From the NCBI GenBank assembly GCA_023420745.1, contig JAEZVQ010000053.1, positions 1 to 11,177 of the forward strand: 11,177 nucleotides of DNA. The letters are read 5' to 3'. Below are positions 1 to 6,684 of this stretch, one piece after another; the stretch's first letter is position 1; each line of letters begins with the position of its first letter. The position numbers were made by a program, and so were the translations under genes. The notes beneath the pieces are model-generated. The model made no database searches. It saw only the letters and a list, made by a program, of their open reading frames with translations, and was not told the origin of the DNA. Source of the DNA: Actinomycetes bacterium. Lineage in GTDB: Bacteria; Actinomycetota; Actinomycetes; Actinomycetales; Actinomycetaceae.

Positions 1-70
1 TCGTGTCAGCGAAGACACTGGCACTCCTCACAACGGATCGTTCGGCACGTACCTGCCGATGAAGGAATAG
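1..70 (+). CDS. C-terminal fragment of an unidentified protein (5' end outside window)
   Basis: An open frame enters at base 2 and ends at the TAG at 68-70, encoding about 22 residues that finish NGSFGTYLPMKE. Four bases separate its stop from the next ATG. The AAGGA that serves as ribosome binding site for the next gene lies inside its last codons, which is what one expects of two genes in one transcript. Too little is visible to name it. The end does not look like the usual C-terminus of a sugar ABC permease. It could be chance coding, but the spacing and embedded Shine-Dalgarno favour a real gene end. Confidence 0.5.
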   Translation, partial: RVSEDTGTPHNGSFGTYLPMKE

Positions 71-74
71 CACT

Positions 75-1214
75 ATGGCAACCGTCACTTTTGAAAATGC
101 CACCCGAATTTACCCGGGTGCCACCACCCCCGCTGTTGACAGCCTCAACCTCGAAATCGCCGACGGCGAGTTCCTCGTCCTCGTCGGTCCCTCCGGCTGC
201 GGTAAATCAACCTCGCTGCGCATGCTTGCTGGTCTCGAGGACGTCAACTCCGGTCGTATCTACATTGGCGACAAGGATGTCACCGACGTTCAACCGAAGA
301 ACCGCAACATCGCGATGGTGTTCCAAAACTACGCCCTTTACCCGCACATGACGGTTCGCGACAACATGGGTTTCGCCCTCAAGATCGAAGGGCGTCCGAA
401 GGAAGAGATCAAGAAGCGCGTCGAAGAAGCAGCAGCGATCCTCGACCTCACCCCCTACCTTGATCGCAAACCGAAAGCACTGTCCGGTGGTCAGCGTCAG
501 CGTGTGGCGATGGGTCGCGCCATTGTGCGTAAGCCGCAGGTGTTCCTCATGGACGAACCGCTGTCAAACCTCGATGCGAAACTGCGCGTCCAGACCCGCA
601 CCCAAATCGCTTCGCTGCAGCGTTCACTGGGTGTCACCACCGTCTACGTCACCCACGACCAGACAGAAGCACTGACGATGGGCGACCGCATTGCGGTTCT
701 CAAGGACGGGATCCTCCAGCAGGTTGGAACCCCGCGCGAAATGTACGACCGCCCGGCTAATGAGTTCGTCGCCGGCTTCATTGGCTCCCCGGCGATGAAC
801 CTCGGCACCTTCAAGGTTGGCGACGACGGGTTCGCAACCCTCGGTCAGGCTCGTGTCCGCCTGTCGGAAGCGACCCGCGCAGCAATCACCCCCGAGGACA
901 AGGGTGAAATCGTCATCGGTTTCCGTCCCGAAGCACTGGAAATCGTGGACGAAACCGCTGAGGACAAGATCCCCGTTGAGATCAACCTCGTCGAAGAACT
1001 CGGCTCCGACTCCTACATGTACGGGCGTCTGGTCGGCGGTGGCGACCTTGGTTCCGGCACCGACGCGAACCCCGATGACGAATCGACTGACCAGATCATT
1101 ATCCGCACCGCACCGCACACTGCTCCGCCGAAAGGCTCCGTGGTGTACGTGCGCATTAAGGAAGGCGGTCAGCACAACTTCTCGAAGGCAACCGGTAACC
1201 GTCTGCCCGAGTGA
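75..1214 (+). CDS. msiK: Carbohydrate ABC importer ATP-binding subunit, UgpC/MsmK/MsiK family
   Basis: This is the cytoplasmic ATPase that powers a binding-protein-dependent sugar importer of the MalK type. The 379 residues are full length for the family. The nucleotide-binding domain shows Walker A GPSGCGKST (38-46), Q-loop Gln84 in FQNYALYPH, signature LSGGQRQR (136-143), Walker B VFLMDEP (156-162), D-loop SNLD (164-167) and switch His194. From about residue 235 it continues as the MalK-like TOBE/OB regulatory domain, with an acidic Asp/Gly-rich insertion near 325-345 of the sort seen in actinobacterial members. The start is supported by AAGGA seven bases upstream, inside the preceding gene end. 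No permease or binding protein lies downstream, so it may be a shared ATPase as MsiK is in Streptomyces. That role, and hence the symbol, is inference; a dedicated transporter may lie upstream of the window. Confidence 0.93.
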   Translation: MATVTFENATRIYPGATTPAVDSLNLEIADGEFLVLVGPSGCGKSTSLRMLAGLEDVNSGRIYIGDKDVTDVQPKNRNIAMVFQNYALYPHMTVRDNMGFALKIEGRPKEEIKKRVEEAAAILDLTPYLDRKPKALSGGQRQRVAMGRAIVRKPQVFLMDEPLSNLDAKLRVQTRTQIASLQRSLGVTTVYVTHDQTEALTMGDRIAVLKDGILQQVGTPREMYDRPANEFVAGFIGSPAMNLGTFKVGDDGFATLGQARVRLSEATRAAITPEDKGEIVIGFRPEALEIVDETAEDKIPVEINLVEELGSDSYMYGRLVGGGDLGSGTDANPDDESTDQIIIRTAPHTAPPKGSVVYVRIKEGGQHNFSKATGNRLPE

Positions 1215-1290
1215 ACGCCATCCCGATGACTGCTCACCCACAGATCCGAGGAATCCCTCAGTGATGTGAGAGGTCATCACCACAATCACC

Positions 1291-1350
1291 AGCCGAGGGT
1301 GAGGTTGGGGTCTTTGCCAGTAGGCGAAGATCACAACCTCACCCTCGGCT
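1291..1350. terminator. Long near-perfect hairpin, probable (bidirectional) terminator or hairpin repeat
   Basis: The arms 1291-1307 and 1334-1350 are perfect 17-base inverted complements. After one G/A mismatch (1308/1333) pairing continues through 1309-1318 with 1323-1332, using two G-U pairs, and closes on the tetraloop AGTA (1319-1322). The stem is about 28 bp and sits between the ABC ATPase stop and the DUF4032 promoter. No T-run follows it in either direction, so it is not a textbook intrinsic terminator. Position favours termination of the upstream transcript. Confidence 0.65.
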
Positions 1351-1392
1351 ATACGATCACCGCGCTCCTTTCCTACACCACACCGATTTTGA

Positions 1393-1398
1393 GACAAT
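1393..1398 (+). promoter_or_regulatory. Candidate -10 box (GACAAT) of a leaderless DUF4032 transcript
   Basis: GACAAT ends six bases before the ATG at 1405, and no Shine-Dalgarno sequence is visible between 1385 and 1404. The spacing would put transcription initiation on or next to the A of the start codon. The box matches TANNNT at only part of its positions, and the -35 region (about TTCCTA, 17 bases upstream) is weak. Confidence 0.45.
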
Positions 1399-1404
1399 AG
1401 AGCC

Positions 1405-2649
1405 ATGCCCCAATCCCTGCAGATCACCGCGGCAAACCTCGACCCGGCGTTGCTTGACTTGCCGTGGGAACTGCCTCTCGAAGAATGGCCAGAATCCTTC
1501 CTCGCCGCACTTCCCCGCGGTATTTCCCGCCACGTCGTTCGTTTCGTCAACCTCTCCGGTCGGGTCATTGCCGTCAAAGAAATTGGCGAAACCGTGGCGT
1601 ATCACGAGTATCAGCTGCTGCGCGACCTCAAACGCCTCAATGCGCCCTCAGTGCAACCGAGCGCGGTAATCACCGGGCGGCGCAGCGCAAGCGGTGAAGA
1701 ACTCACCCCCGCGCTCGTCACCGAACATCTACAGTTTTCGCTGCCCTACCGTGCGGTCTTCTCCCAGTCGATGCGACCGGAAACAGCGACGCGCCTCATT
1801 GACTCTTTGGCGGTTCTCCTCGTTCGCCTCCACCTCCTCGGCTTCTACTGGGGCGATGTGTCGCTGTCGAATACGCTATTTCGACGCGATGCCGACGCAT
1901 TCTCCGCCTACCTCGTCGACGCGGAAACCGGAGATCTGCACCCGCAACTCACCCGCGGGCAACGCGAATACGATGTGGATCTCGCACGCACCAACATCAT
2001 CGGAGAACTGTTCGATCTTCAAGCCGGCGGACTGCTCGACGAAGACTCTGACGTCATCACCATCGGTAACCGCATCCATGAACGCTACGAGGCACTGTGG
2101 CAGGAACTCACCGCCGAAGAAAGCTTCTACACCGGGGAACGCTGGCGCGTATCCGCCAAAATCAAGCGCCTCAACGAGCTTGGTTTCGATGTGGGCGAGC
2201 TGACAATGTCAACCGACGTTGACGGCACACGAATCGTCATTCAGCCACGAGTTGTCGACGCCGGGCACCACCACCGGCAGATCATGCGTCTGACCGGGCT
2301 CGACGTCCAAGAGCAGCAGGCGCGTCGAATGCTCAACGATCTCGCCACATACCGTGCCATTACCGGACGTAACGACCAGCCGATCGAACAGGTGGCGCAC
2401 CAGTGGCTCAGCGAGGTATTCGAGCCAACCATTCGCGCAGTTCCGCCGCAAATGATGGCGAAACTTGAACCGGCGCAGATCTTCCACGAGATTCTCGACC
2501 ACCGCTGGTTCCTCTCCCAGCAGCAGCAACGCGATGTCCCACTCCCTGAAGCGACACGCTCCTACATGGAGAACGTGCTCCCCCAGCACCGTGACGAAGC
2601 GCTGTTCCTCGATCTCGACCCCAATGACGAACACTCGTTGATGGACTGA
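1405..2649 (+). CDS. DUF4032 protein with kinase-like (lipopolysaccharide-kinase-fold) N-terminus
   Basis: A 414-residue soluble protein resembling actinobacterial DUF4032 proteins. The N-terminal half reads like a compact protein-kinase/Kdo-kinase fold: Lys58 in VIAVKE (ATP lysine), Glu68 in YHEY (candidate helix-C glutamate), Asp151 and Asn156 in WGDVSLSN (catalytic loop) and Asp172 in LVDAETG (metal-binding Asp in place of DFG). All the usual catalytic positions appear present, so it may be active, but its substrate is unknown. The C-terminal half (from about 215) is the DUF4032 part and ends in an acidic tail. It has no signal peptide or membrane segment. The ATG at 1405 is chosen because a -10-like box lies just upstream and no Shine-Dalgarno is present. 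The phosphodiesterase gene follows after 14 bases, so the two are probably co-transcribed. Family naming rests on remembered resemblance; the kinase motifs are directly visible. Confidence 0.85.
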   Translation: MPQSLQITAANLDPALLDLPWELPLEEWPESFLAALPRGISRHVVRFVNLSGRVIAVKEIGETVAYHEYQLLRDLKRLNAPSVQPSAVITGRRSASGEELTPALVTEHLQFSLPYRAVFSQSMRPETATRLIDSLAVLLVRLHLLGFYWGDVSLSNTLFRRDADAFSAYLVDAETGDLHPQLTRGQREYDVDLARTNIIGELFDLQAGGLLDEDSDVITIGNRIHERYEALWQELTAEESFYTGERWRVSAKIKRLNELGFDVGELTMSTDVDGTRIVIQPRVVDAGHHHRQIMRLTGLDVQEQQARRMLNDLATYRAITGRNDQPIEQVAHQWLSEVFEPTIRAVPPQMMAKLEPAQIFHEILDHRWFLSQQQQRDVPLPEATRSYMENVLPQHRDEALFLDLDPNDEHSLMD

Positions 2650-2663
2650 AAGCGACGGACACC

Positions 2664-3479
2664 ATGACCGACACCAATACCCGTATGCCTATTGTCATTG
2701 CCCACCGGGGAATGAGCGCACTCGCCCCGGAAAACACCATGGCCGCGTTCGCCATGTGTGCCGACTACGGGGTGAGCACCATCGAGTTCGACGTCGACAT
2801 CATGGGCGACGGCACCCTCATCGTCATCCACGATGACACCCTCGATCGCACGACGAACAGCACCGGCGGGTACTACGACAAGGGGTACGCCGACCTGCGG
2901 CGCCTCGATGCCGGCGCCTGGTTCTCCCCCACCTACCGGCTCGAACCGGTACCGGAGCTCAGCTCCGTCATCGAGTTGATGAATGCCGCCGGGATCGACG
3001 GCAACCTCGAGATCAAGCCGTGTCGAGGCGGTGACGAGCTGCGCCAACGACTGGTCGACAGTGTGGCGACGATTGTCGAACGCAGCCTCGATTCCCGGCG
3101 TCAGCTGCTCATCTCAAGTTTCGACGTCGAAATGCTCAACATGATGCGTGAGCGCGCCCCGCAGATCGCACGCGCACTGCTCGTCTGCCGTGACGATGCC
3201 GACGCTGATGAGACTGGCGGTTCAGGTATCGACACCCTCGTTGCCGGGTGGATTGAACAGGCAAAACGCCTCGACGCGGTGGCGATCCACCCCGGTAACG
3301 CGGGGCTTGAAGCCCGCCACGTCAAAGCCATGCGTGACGCGGGACTGCGCGTCAACGTGTGGACAGTTAACGATGTCGAGCGAGCCGCCGAACTGTCATC
3401 CTGGGGCGTAGACGCGGTATTCACCGACCGCGCCCACGAATTCCCCGAGACTGTGCGGCGACGCCGCCTCGCACTCTAG
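2664..3479 (+). CDS. glpQ: Glycerophosphodiester phosphodiesterase (GDPD family, cytoplasmic)
   Basis: Predicted to hydrolyse glycerophosphodiesters from phospholipid turnover to sn-glycerol 3-phosphate and an alcohol. The 271 residues form a TIM-barrel GDPD with AHRG (His14, Arg15), PENT (22-25), the metal-site pair Glu41/Asp43 in IEFDVD, catalytic His56 in VIHDDTLDRTT, Glu116 and Lys118 in NLEIKP, and the C-terminal VNVWTVND near residues 230-237. No signal peptide is present, so it acts inside the cell, unlike E. coli GlpQ; it is closer to the UgpQ type, and the symbol is approximate. It starts 14 bases after the DUF4032 stop with only a weak Shine-Dalgarno; the ATG at 2685 is a possible alternative start. 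Its TAG stop shares CTAG with the stop of the convergent gene. Confidence 0.9.
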   Translation: MTDTNTRMPIVIAHRGMSALAPENTMAAFAMCADYGVSTIEFDVDIMGDGTLIVIHDDTLDRTTNSTGGYYDKGYADLRRLDAGAWFSPTYRLEPVPELSSVIELMNAAGIDGNLEIKPCRGGDELRQRLVDSVATIVERSLDSRRQLLISSFDVEMLNMMRERAPQIARALLVCRDDADADETGGSGIDTLVAGWIEQAKRLDAVAIHPGNAGLEARHVKAMRDAGLRVNVWTVNDVERAAELSSWGVDAVFTDRAHEFPETVRRRRLAL

Positions 3480-4660
3480 CGGTAGCGTTCCTTCGACCGC
3501 TGAGCACGCTTGCCGAGATAGCCGGCGAGCGCCACCTCCGCCACCGAGTCCGTGACCATCACGGCACCGATAATGCCACCGAGAATACGCCAGCCGGAAC
3601 GCGGAGTAGCACCTCGGCGCAACGCGTTGATGATAAGCCCGGTACCGATGCTCGCTTCGACAGCGGCCGCAGCACGCACGATCCACGGGCGTTCCACCGC
3701 CACCTGGTGGTAGACCGACCACAATGGTGAATCCGTGGAGTCTGGCTCGACCAAAATCTTGTCGACACTGCGTCCAATGGCATTGGTGATGCCGCGCGCC
3801 TCGTGGATCTCCACCCCGTCAAGATCGTGGAGGTCGCGCTCACCGAGGAGCACGCCGGCGAATGCCACGGGCAAACCGAGAGCGCGAATGAATGCCGACA
3901 CCGCGCGAGGACCGCGCAACTGTGCCGATGCCACCGCAGCCGCCACGTCGGCACCCTCAATCGCGGAGGCAATAACCCGCAGGTCGCTGACCGCACCAAC
4001 GAGACGCTCGGCTTCTTCAGCAATGCGCCCCGAGGTGTGACCGGCGGCGAGGGTGCGCGTTTGCAAACCCCAGTTGTAAATCGTCACGTCCTCGTCGTTC
4101 TCAGCGGCGAGGATCGCTTCAAAGTCGCCTTCCGCCATGGTCAACAGCACCGACGGGTAGTCGGTGATGCCAACGGTGGATCCCGCGCGAACCGTGTAAA
4201 CCAGGGCACGCCAGTCGTGACCGAGCTCTTTCACCGCAATGTCAATACCTTCGAGTGCAGCAAAGAGCGGCACCGACGACGCGGGTGTGCGGGTGAGTTC
4301 GATCACTGTGGAGATGCCGTCACGCGAATACTCGACATGCTCGTCGGAAACGTGAGCCCCATCGGGAAGCGCATCCGCTGCAACCTCGCCGATCATCACC
4401 TCGGCATGGAATCGGGTAGCAAGGTCGAGTGCCAGGTCTTCTGCCTCCATCGAAGCGACGATTTCGCCAGAGTCGCTGACGGTGGCAATGGTACGCCCCT
4501 CGGCAGCGAGGGTGAGACCCATAAGGTTCGGGGTGCGGTCGTACCAGTCGATGGCGGCGACAACACGCAGGGAGTTGATGAACTCAGCAACTTCGCTGGG
4601 TTTAAGTTCCTCCGCGATGATGACGCCCTCAACCCGGTCAAAAGGCTTCGAGTCGTTCAC
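3476..4660 (-). CDS. Conserved-looking hypothetical protein, 394 aa, with hydrophobic C-terminal segments
   Basis: I do not recognise this family. The frame stays open up to an ATG at 4729, but I start it at the GTG at 4658-4660: a perfect AAGGAGG lies six bases upstream (4667-4673), the same arrangement as the neighbouring aldolase gene. The protein has a long acidic, Ala/Val/Glu-rich body with an alternating helix/strand look. Two hydrophobic stretches follow near the C-terminus, around AAAAVEASIGTGLIINAL and RILGGIIGAVMVTD, and then a strongly basic tail (GKRAQRSKERYR). This pattern suggests peripheral or hairpin attachment to the membrane with the basic tail in the cytoplasm. There is no signal peptide, metal motif or nucleotide-binding motif. 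It is tail to tail with, and overlaps by four bases, the phosphodiesterase gene. A hairpin separates it from fba, so it is probably its own transcript. Confidence 0.8.
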   Translation of the reverse strand: MNDSKPFDRVEGVIIAEELKPSEVAEFINSLRVVAAIDWYDRTPNLMGLTLAAEGRTIATVSDSGEIVASMEAEDLALDLATRFHAEVMIGEVAADALPDGAHVSDEHVEYSRDGISTVIELTRTPASSVPLFAALEGIDIAVKELGHDWRALVYTVRAGSTVGITDYPSVLLTMAEGDFEAILAAENDEDVTIYNWGLQTRTLAAGHTSGRIAEEAERLVGAVSDLRVIASAIEGADVAAAVASAQLRGPRAVSAFIRALGLPVAFAGVLLGERDLHDLDGVEIHEARGITNAIGRSVDKILVEPDSTDSPLWSVYHQVAVERPWIVRAAAAVEASIGTGLIINALRRGATPRSGWRILGGIIGAVMVTDSVAEVALAGYLGKRAQRSKERYR

Positions 4661-4666
4661 GACTAA

Positions 4667-4673
4667 CCTCCTT
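4667..4673 (-). promoter_or_regulatory. Ribosome binding site AAGGAGG deciding the start of the 394-aa protein
   Basis: The plus strand reads CCTCCTT, giving a perfect AAGGAGG on the minus strand six bases before the GTG at 4660. This decides against the upstream in-frame ATG at 4729. Confidence 0.8.
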
Positions 4674-4782
4674 CGTTCGAGTACTTCCATCTCATCATGA
4701 AATGGCGCAAATATCTTCTTTCCGAACACAATTCGTGCGTGATCCGCATCGCGACATGCGGCATTGATGTGCGGATATGCGA

Positions 4783-4829
4783 ACGCTCCCCGCCCGGCAG
4801 GATCACAGCCTGCACGCGGCGGGGAGCGT
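4783..4829 (-). terminator. Hairpin downstream of the aldolase gene, probable terminator
   Basis: ACGCTCCCCGCC (4783-4794) pairs perfectly with GGCGGGGAGCGT (4818-4829). A second 5-bp stem inside it is formed by GCAGG (4797-4801) and CCTGC (4809-4813). The structure lies about 60 bases past the fba stop and before the next minus-strand gene. There is no T-run, so assignment rests on position and stem strength. The rest of 4661-4888 shows only a weak 6-bp repeat (ACCTCA 4853-4858 with TGAGGT 4872-4877), and I see no confident promoter for the 394-aa gene there. Confidence 0.65.
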
Positions 4830-4888
4830 CACCAGTCGGTCAGCGGCAACTGACCTCACATGATCACGATCTGAGGTGATCGACGACC

Positions 4889-5914
4889 TTACTTGATCTT
4901 GGTGCCGACCGAGCCCAGACGCTCGCACGCCTCAACCACGCGAGCCGCCATGCCGGCTTCAGCCGCCTTGCCCCACGCGCGCGGGTCGTACTGCTTCTTG
5001 TTGCCGACCTCGCCGTCGATCTTGAGGACACCCTCGTAGTTCTTCAGCATCCAGTCAACGACCGGACGGGTGAAGGCGTACTGCGTGTCGGTATCGACGT
5101 TCATCTTGATGACACCGTTGCGCACAGCGGTAGCGATTTCTTCAGCAGTCGAACCGGAGCCACCGTGCATGACCAGGTCGAACGGACGGTCGCCAGCGTT
5201 GAACTTCTTGCCAACCTCTTCCTGGATGGTGCCGAGGATTTCCGGACGCAGCTTGACGTGACCCGGCTTGTACACGCCGTGGACGTTGCCGAAGGTCAGA
5301 GCCGTGAGGTAGCGACCCTTCTCGCCCAGACCAAGAGCCTCGACGGTCTTAATGCCGTCTTCGGTGGTGGTGTAGAGCTTCTCGTTGATTTCGCCCACAA
5401 CACCGTCTTCTTCACCGCCAACGACGCCGATTTCGACCTCGAGAATGGTGCGCGACTTCTGCGCCAGATCGAGCATCTTCTGCGCGATTTCGAGGTTCTC
5501 TTCCAACGGCACCGCGGAGCCATCCCACATGTGGGACTGGTAGAACGGCAGGCGACCAGCCTTGACCTCTTCCGCCTCAAGCTCCATCACCGGGATGACC
5601 CAGGAGTCCAGGTTCTGCTTCGCGCAGTGATCGGTGTGCAGGGCGACAGTGACGTCATAGTTCTTCGCGATCTCACGCGCGTAGGCAGCCATGGCAAGGG
5701 TGCCGGCCACGCGATCCTTCACGGTGGAGCCCGACCAGTACTCCGCACCGCCAACCGACACCTGGATAATGCCGTCGGATTCAGCTTCTGCAAAGCCGCG
5801 AATCGCCGCGGTCAGCGTCTGCGAGGAAGTGACGTTGATCGCCGGGTAGGCGAACTTGCCTTCCTTCGCGCGATCGAGCATCTCGTTGTAGACCTCAGGG
5901 GTTGCGATAGGCAC
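4889..5914 (-). CDS. fba: Class II fructose-bisphosphate aldolase
   Basis: This zinc-dependent enzyme of glycolysis and gluconeogenesis splits fructose 1,6-bisphosphate into dihydroxyacetone phosphate and glyceraldehyde 3-phosphate. The 341 residues are normal for the class IIA FbaA type of actinobacteria. Visible active-site elements are LHTDHC with catalytic Asp95 and zinc ligand His96, the acidic stretch EVEIGVVGGEEDG (159-171), zinc ligands His212 in FGNVHG and His250 in MHGGSGS, and the phosphate-binding NVDTDTQ (272-278). The start is GTG, six bases after a perfect AAGGAGG. A promoter with -10 GATAAT lies just upstream, and a strong hairpin follows the stop, so the gene is probably monocistronic and well expressed. 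It will process fructose 6-phosphate derived from the amino-sugar pathway predicted at the right end of the window. Confidence 0.97.
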   Translation of the reverse strand: MPIATPEVYNEMLDRAKEGKFAYPAINVTSSQTLTAAIRGFAEAESDGIIQVSVGGAEYWSGSTVKDRVAGTLAMAAYAREIAKNYDVTVALHTDHCAKQNLDSWVIPVMELEAEEVKAGRLPFYQSHMWDGSAVPLEENLEIAQKMLDLAQKSRTILEVEIGVVGGEEDGVVGEINEKLYTTTEDGIKTVEALGLGEKGRYLTALTFGNVHGVYKPGHVKLRPEILGTIQEEVGKKFNAGDRPFDLVMHGGSGSTAEEIATAVRNGVIKMNVDTDTQYAFTRPVVDWMLKNYEGVLKIDGEVGNKKQYDPRAWGKAAEAGMAARVVEACERLGSVGTKIK

Positions 5915-5920
5915 TGATTG

Positions 5921-5927
5921 CCTCCTT
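5921..5927 (-). promoter_or_regulatory. Ribosome binding site AAGGAGG of fba
   Basis: A perfect anti-16S match on the minus strand six bases before the GTG start. It confirms a GTG rather than an ATG start for the aldolase. Confidence 0.8.
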
Positions 5928-5951
5928 CAACTAGACATGTTGACGCTGACG

Positions 5952-5980
5952 ATTATCCCACACCAGGGCGCGAATGCCGA
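5952..5980 (-). promoter_or_regulatory. Predicted fba promoter (-35 TCGGCA, 17-bp spacer, -10 GATAAT)
   Basis: On the minus strand the -10 is GATAAT (5952-5957, five of six matches to TATAAT), and 17 bases upstream is TCGGCA (5975-5980, four of six to TTGACA). Initiation near 5945 would give a leader of about 30 bases carrying the AAGGAGG. A 7-bp inverted repeat (GAGGGGA 5979-5985, TCCCCTC 5991-5997) touches the -35 and could be an operator or chance. Confidence 0.6.
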
Positions 5981-6052
5981 GGGGATAAAGTCCCCTCCAT
6001 GACGGCATTACTCCATGGCGAGACACCCCGCCGCACTGTCGCACCACCCACG

Positions 6053-6058
6053 TACCAT
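6053..6058 (+). promoter_or_regulatory. -10 box TACCAT of a leaderless pyrE transcript
   Basis: TACCAT fits TANNNT and ends seven bases before the ATG at 6066, with no Shine-Dalgarno in between. The same hexamer at the same distance precedes the TrmH-type gene. It supports the start at 6066 over the upstream in-frame ATG at 6015. No clear -35 is seen. Confidence 0.6.
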
Positions 6059-6065
6059 TGCCATC

Positions 6066-6653
6066 ATGAGCTACTCCCCCGCCGACAGCCGCGCTCGTCT
6101 CCTCGACATCATCAACCGTGACGCCGTCCAGCATGGCGATTTCGTACTCGCTTCTGGAGCGCGCTCGACGTTCTACGTCGATATGCGGCAAGTGACCCTG
6201 TCGAGTGAAGGATCGCACCTCGTCGGCGACGTGATGCTCGACCTGCTCATCGACCACGGGTACGCGCCGGGGCGTATCAGCGCGGTTGGGGGATTGACCC
6301 TCGGTGCTGACCCGATCGCCCTGGCGATCATGTATGCCGCCGCCAGGCGCAACCTCACCCTCGACAGTTTCGTCGTGCGTAAGGCGAGTAAAGATCACGG
6401 GATGCAGCGCCTCGTCGAAGGGAAAAATGTCCGAGGGCGGCGAGTTGCCGTCCTCGAAGATACGTCGTCGACCGGGGCGTCGGCGCTCACCGCCGTCGAG
6501 CACCTGCGGCGCGAAGGGGCGATCACCCCCGTCGTTGCCACGATCATCAACCGCAGCAGCGTCGCACGCGAGGCTGTGACCGGTGCCGGGTTGGACTACC
6601 TCGCCGCCTTCGATATTCACGAACTCGATATCAGTGAGCCGATCACCAACTAG
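6066..6653 (+). CDS. pyrE: Orotate phosphoribosyltransferase
   Basis: Catalyses orotate plus PRPP to orotidine 5'-monophosphate, the fifth step of pyrimidine synthesis, in the cytoplasm. The 195-residue form starting MSYSPADSR shows SGARSTFYVD (30-39, orotate region), FVVRKASKDHG (102-112, the mobile catalytic loop with Lys106, Lys109 and His111) and the PRPP-binding loop RVAVLEDTSSTGAS (126-139). An in-frame ATG at 6015 would add 17 residues unlike the family and lacks a binding site. I therefore use 6066, which has a TACCAT box seven bases ahead. It diverges from fba and converges on the RNA methyltransferase gene. The 31 bases between the two stops hold only an imperfect CCGG-containing repeat. 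Confidence 0.93.
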   Translation: MSYSPADSRARLLDIINRDAVQHGDFVLASGARSTFYVDMRQVTLSSEGSHLVGDVMLDLLIDHGYAPGRISAVGGLTLGADPIALAIMYAAARRNLTLDSFVVRKASKDHGMQRLVEGKNVRGRRVAVLEDTSSTGASALTAVEHLRREGAITPVVATIINRSSVAREAVTGAGLDYLAAFDIHELDISEPITN

Positions 6654-6684
6654 CCCACGATCAGCGAAGGCAGCACCGGCGCGG

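Noticed and set aside
624..1577. 317-residue open frame on the minus strand
   Set aside because: Opposite the ABC ATPase and the start of the DUF4032 gene; it shows no domain and runs through the intergenic hairpin. High GC leaves such shadow frames open.
3803..4666. 287-residue plus-strand frame antisense to the 394-aa gene
   Set aside because: No Shine-Dalgarno or recognisable motif, and Arg/His-rich composition typical of an antisense shadow. The minus-strand frame has a perfect ribosome binding site.
4697..4879. 60-residue plus-strand frame in the gap between fba and the 394-aa gene
   Set aside because: No ribosome binding site, and it runs straight through the terminator hairpin at 4783-4829.
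5165..5917. 250-residue plus-strand frame inside fba
   Set aside because: Entirely antisense to an unmistakable aldolase.
6654..6684. Intrinsic terminator between pyrE and the methyltransferase gene
   Set aside because: Only a short, bulged CCGG repeat with no T-run is present, too weak to call.
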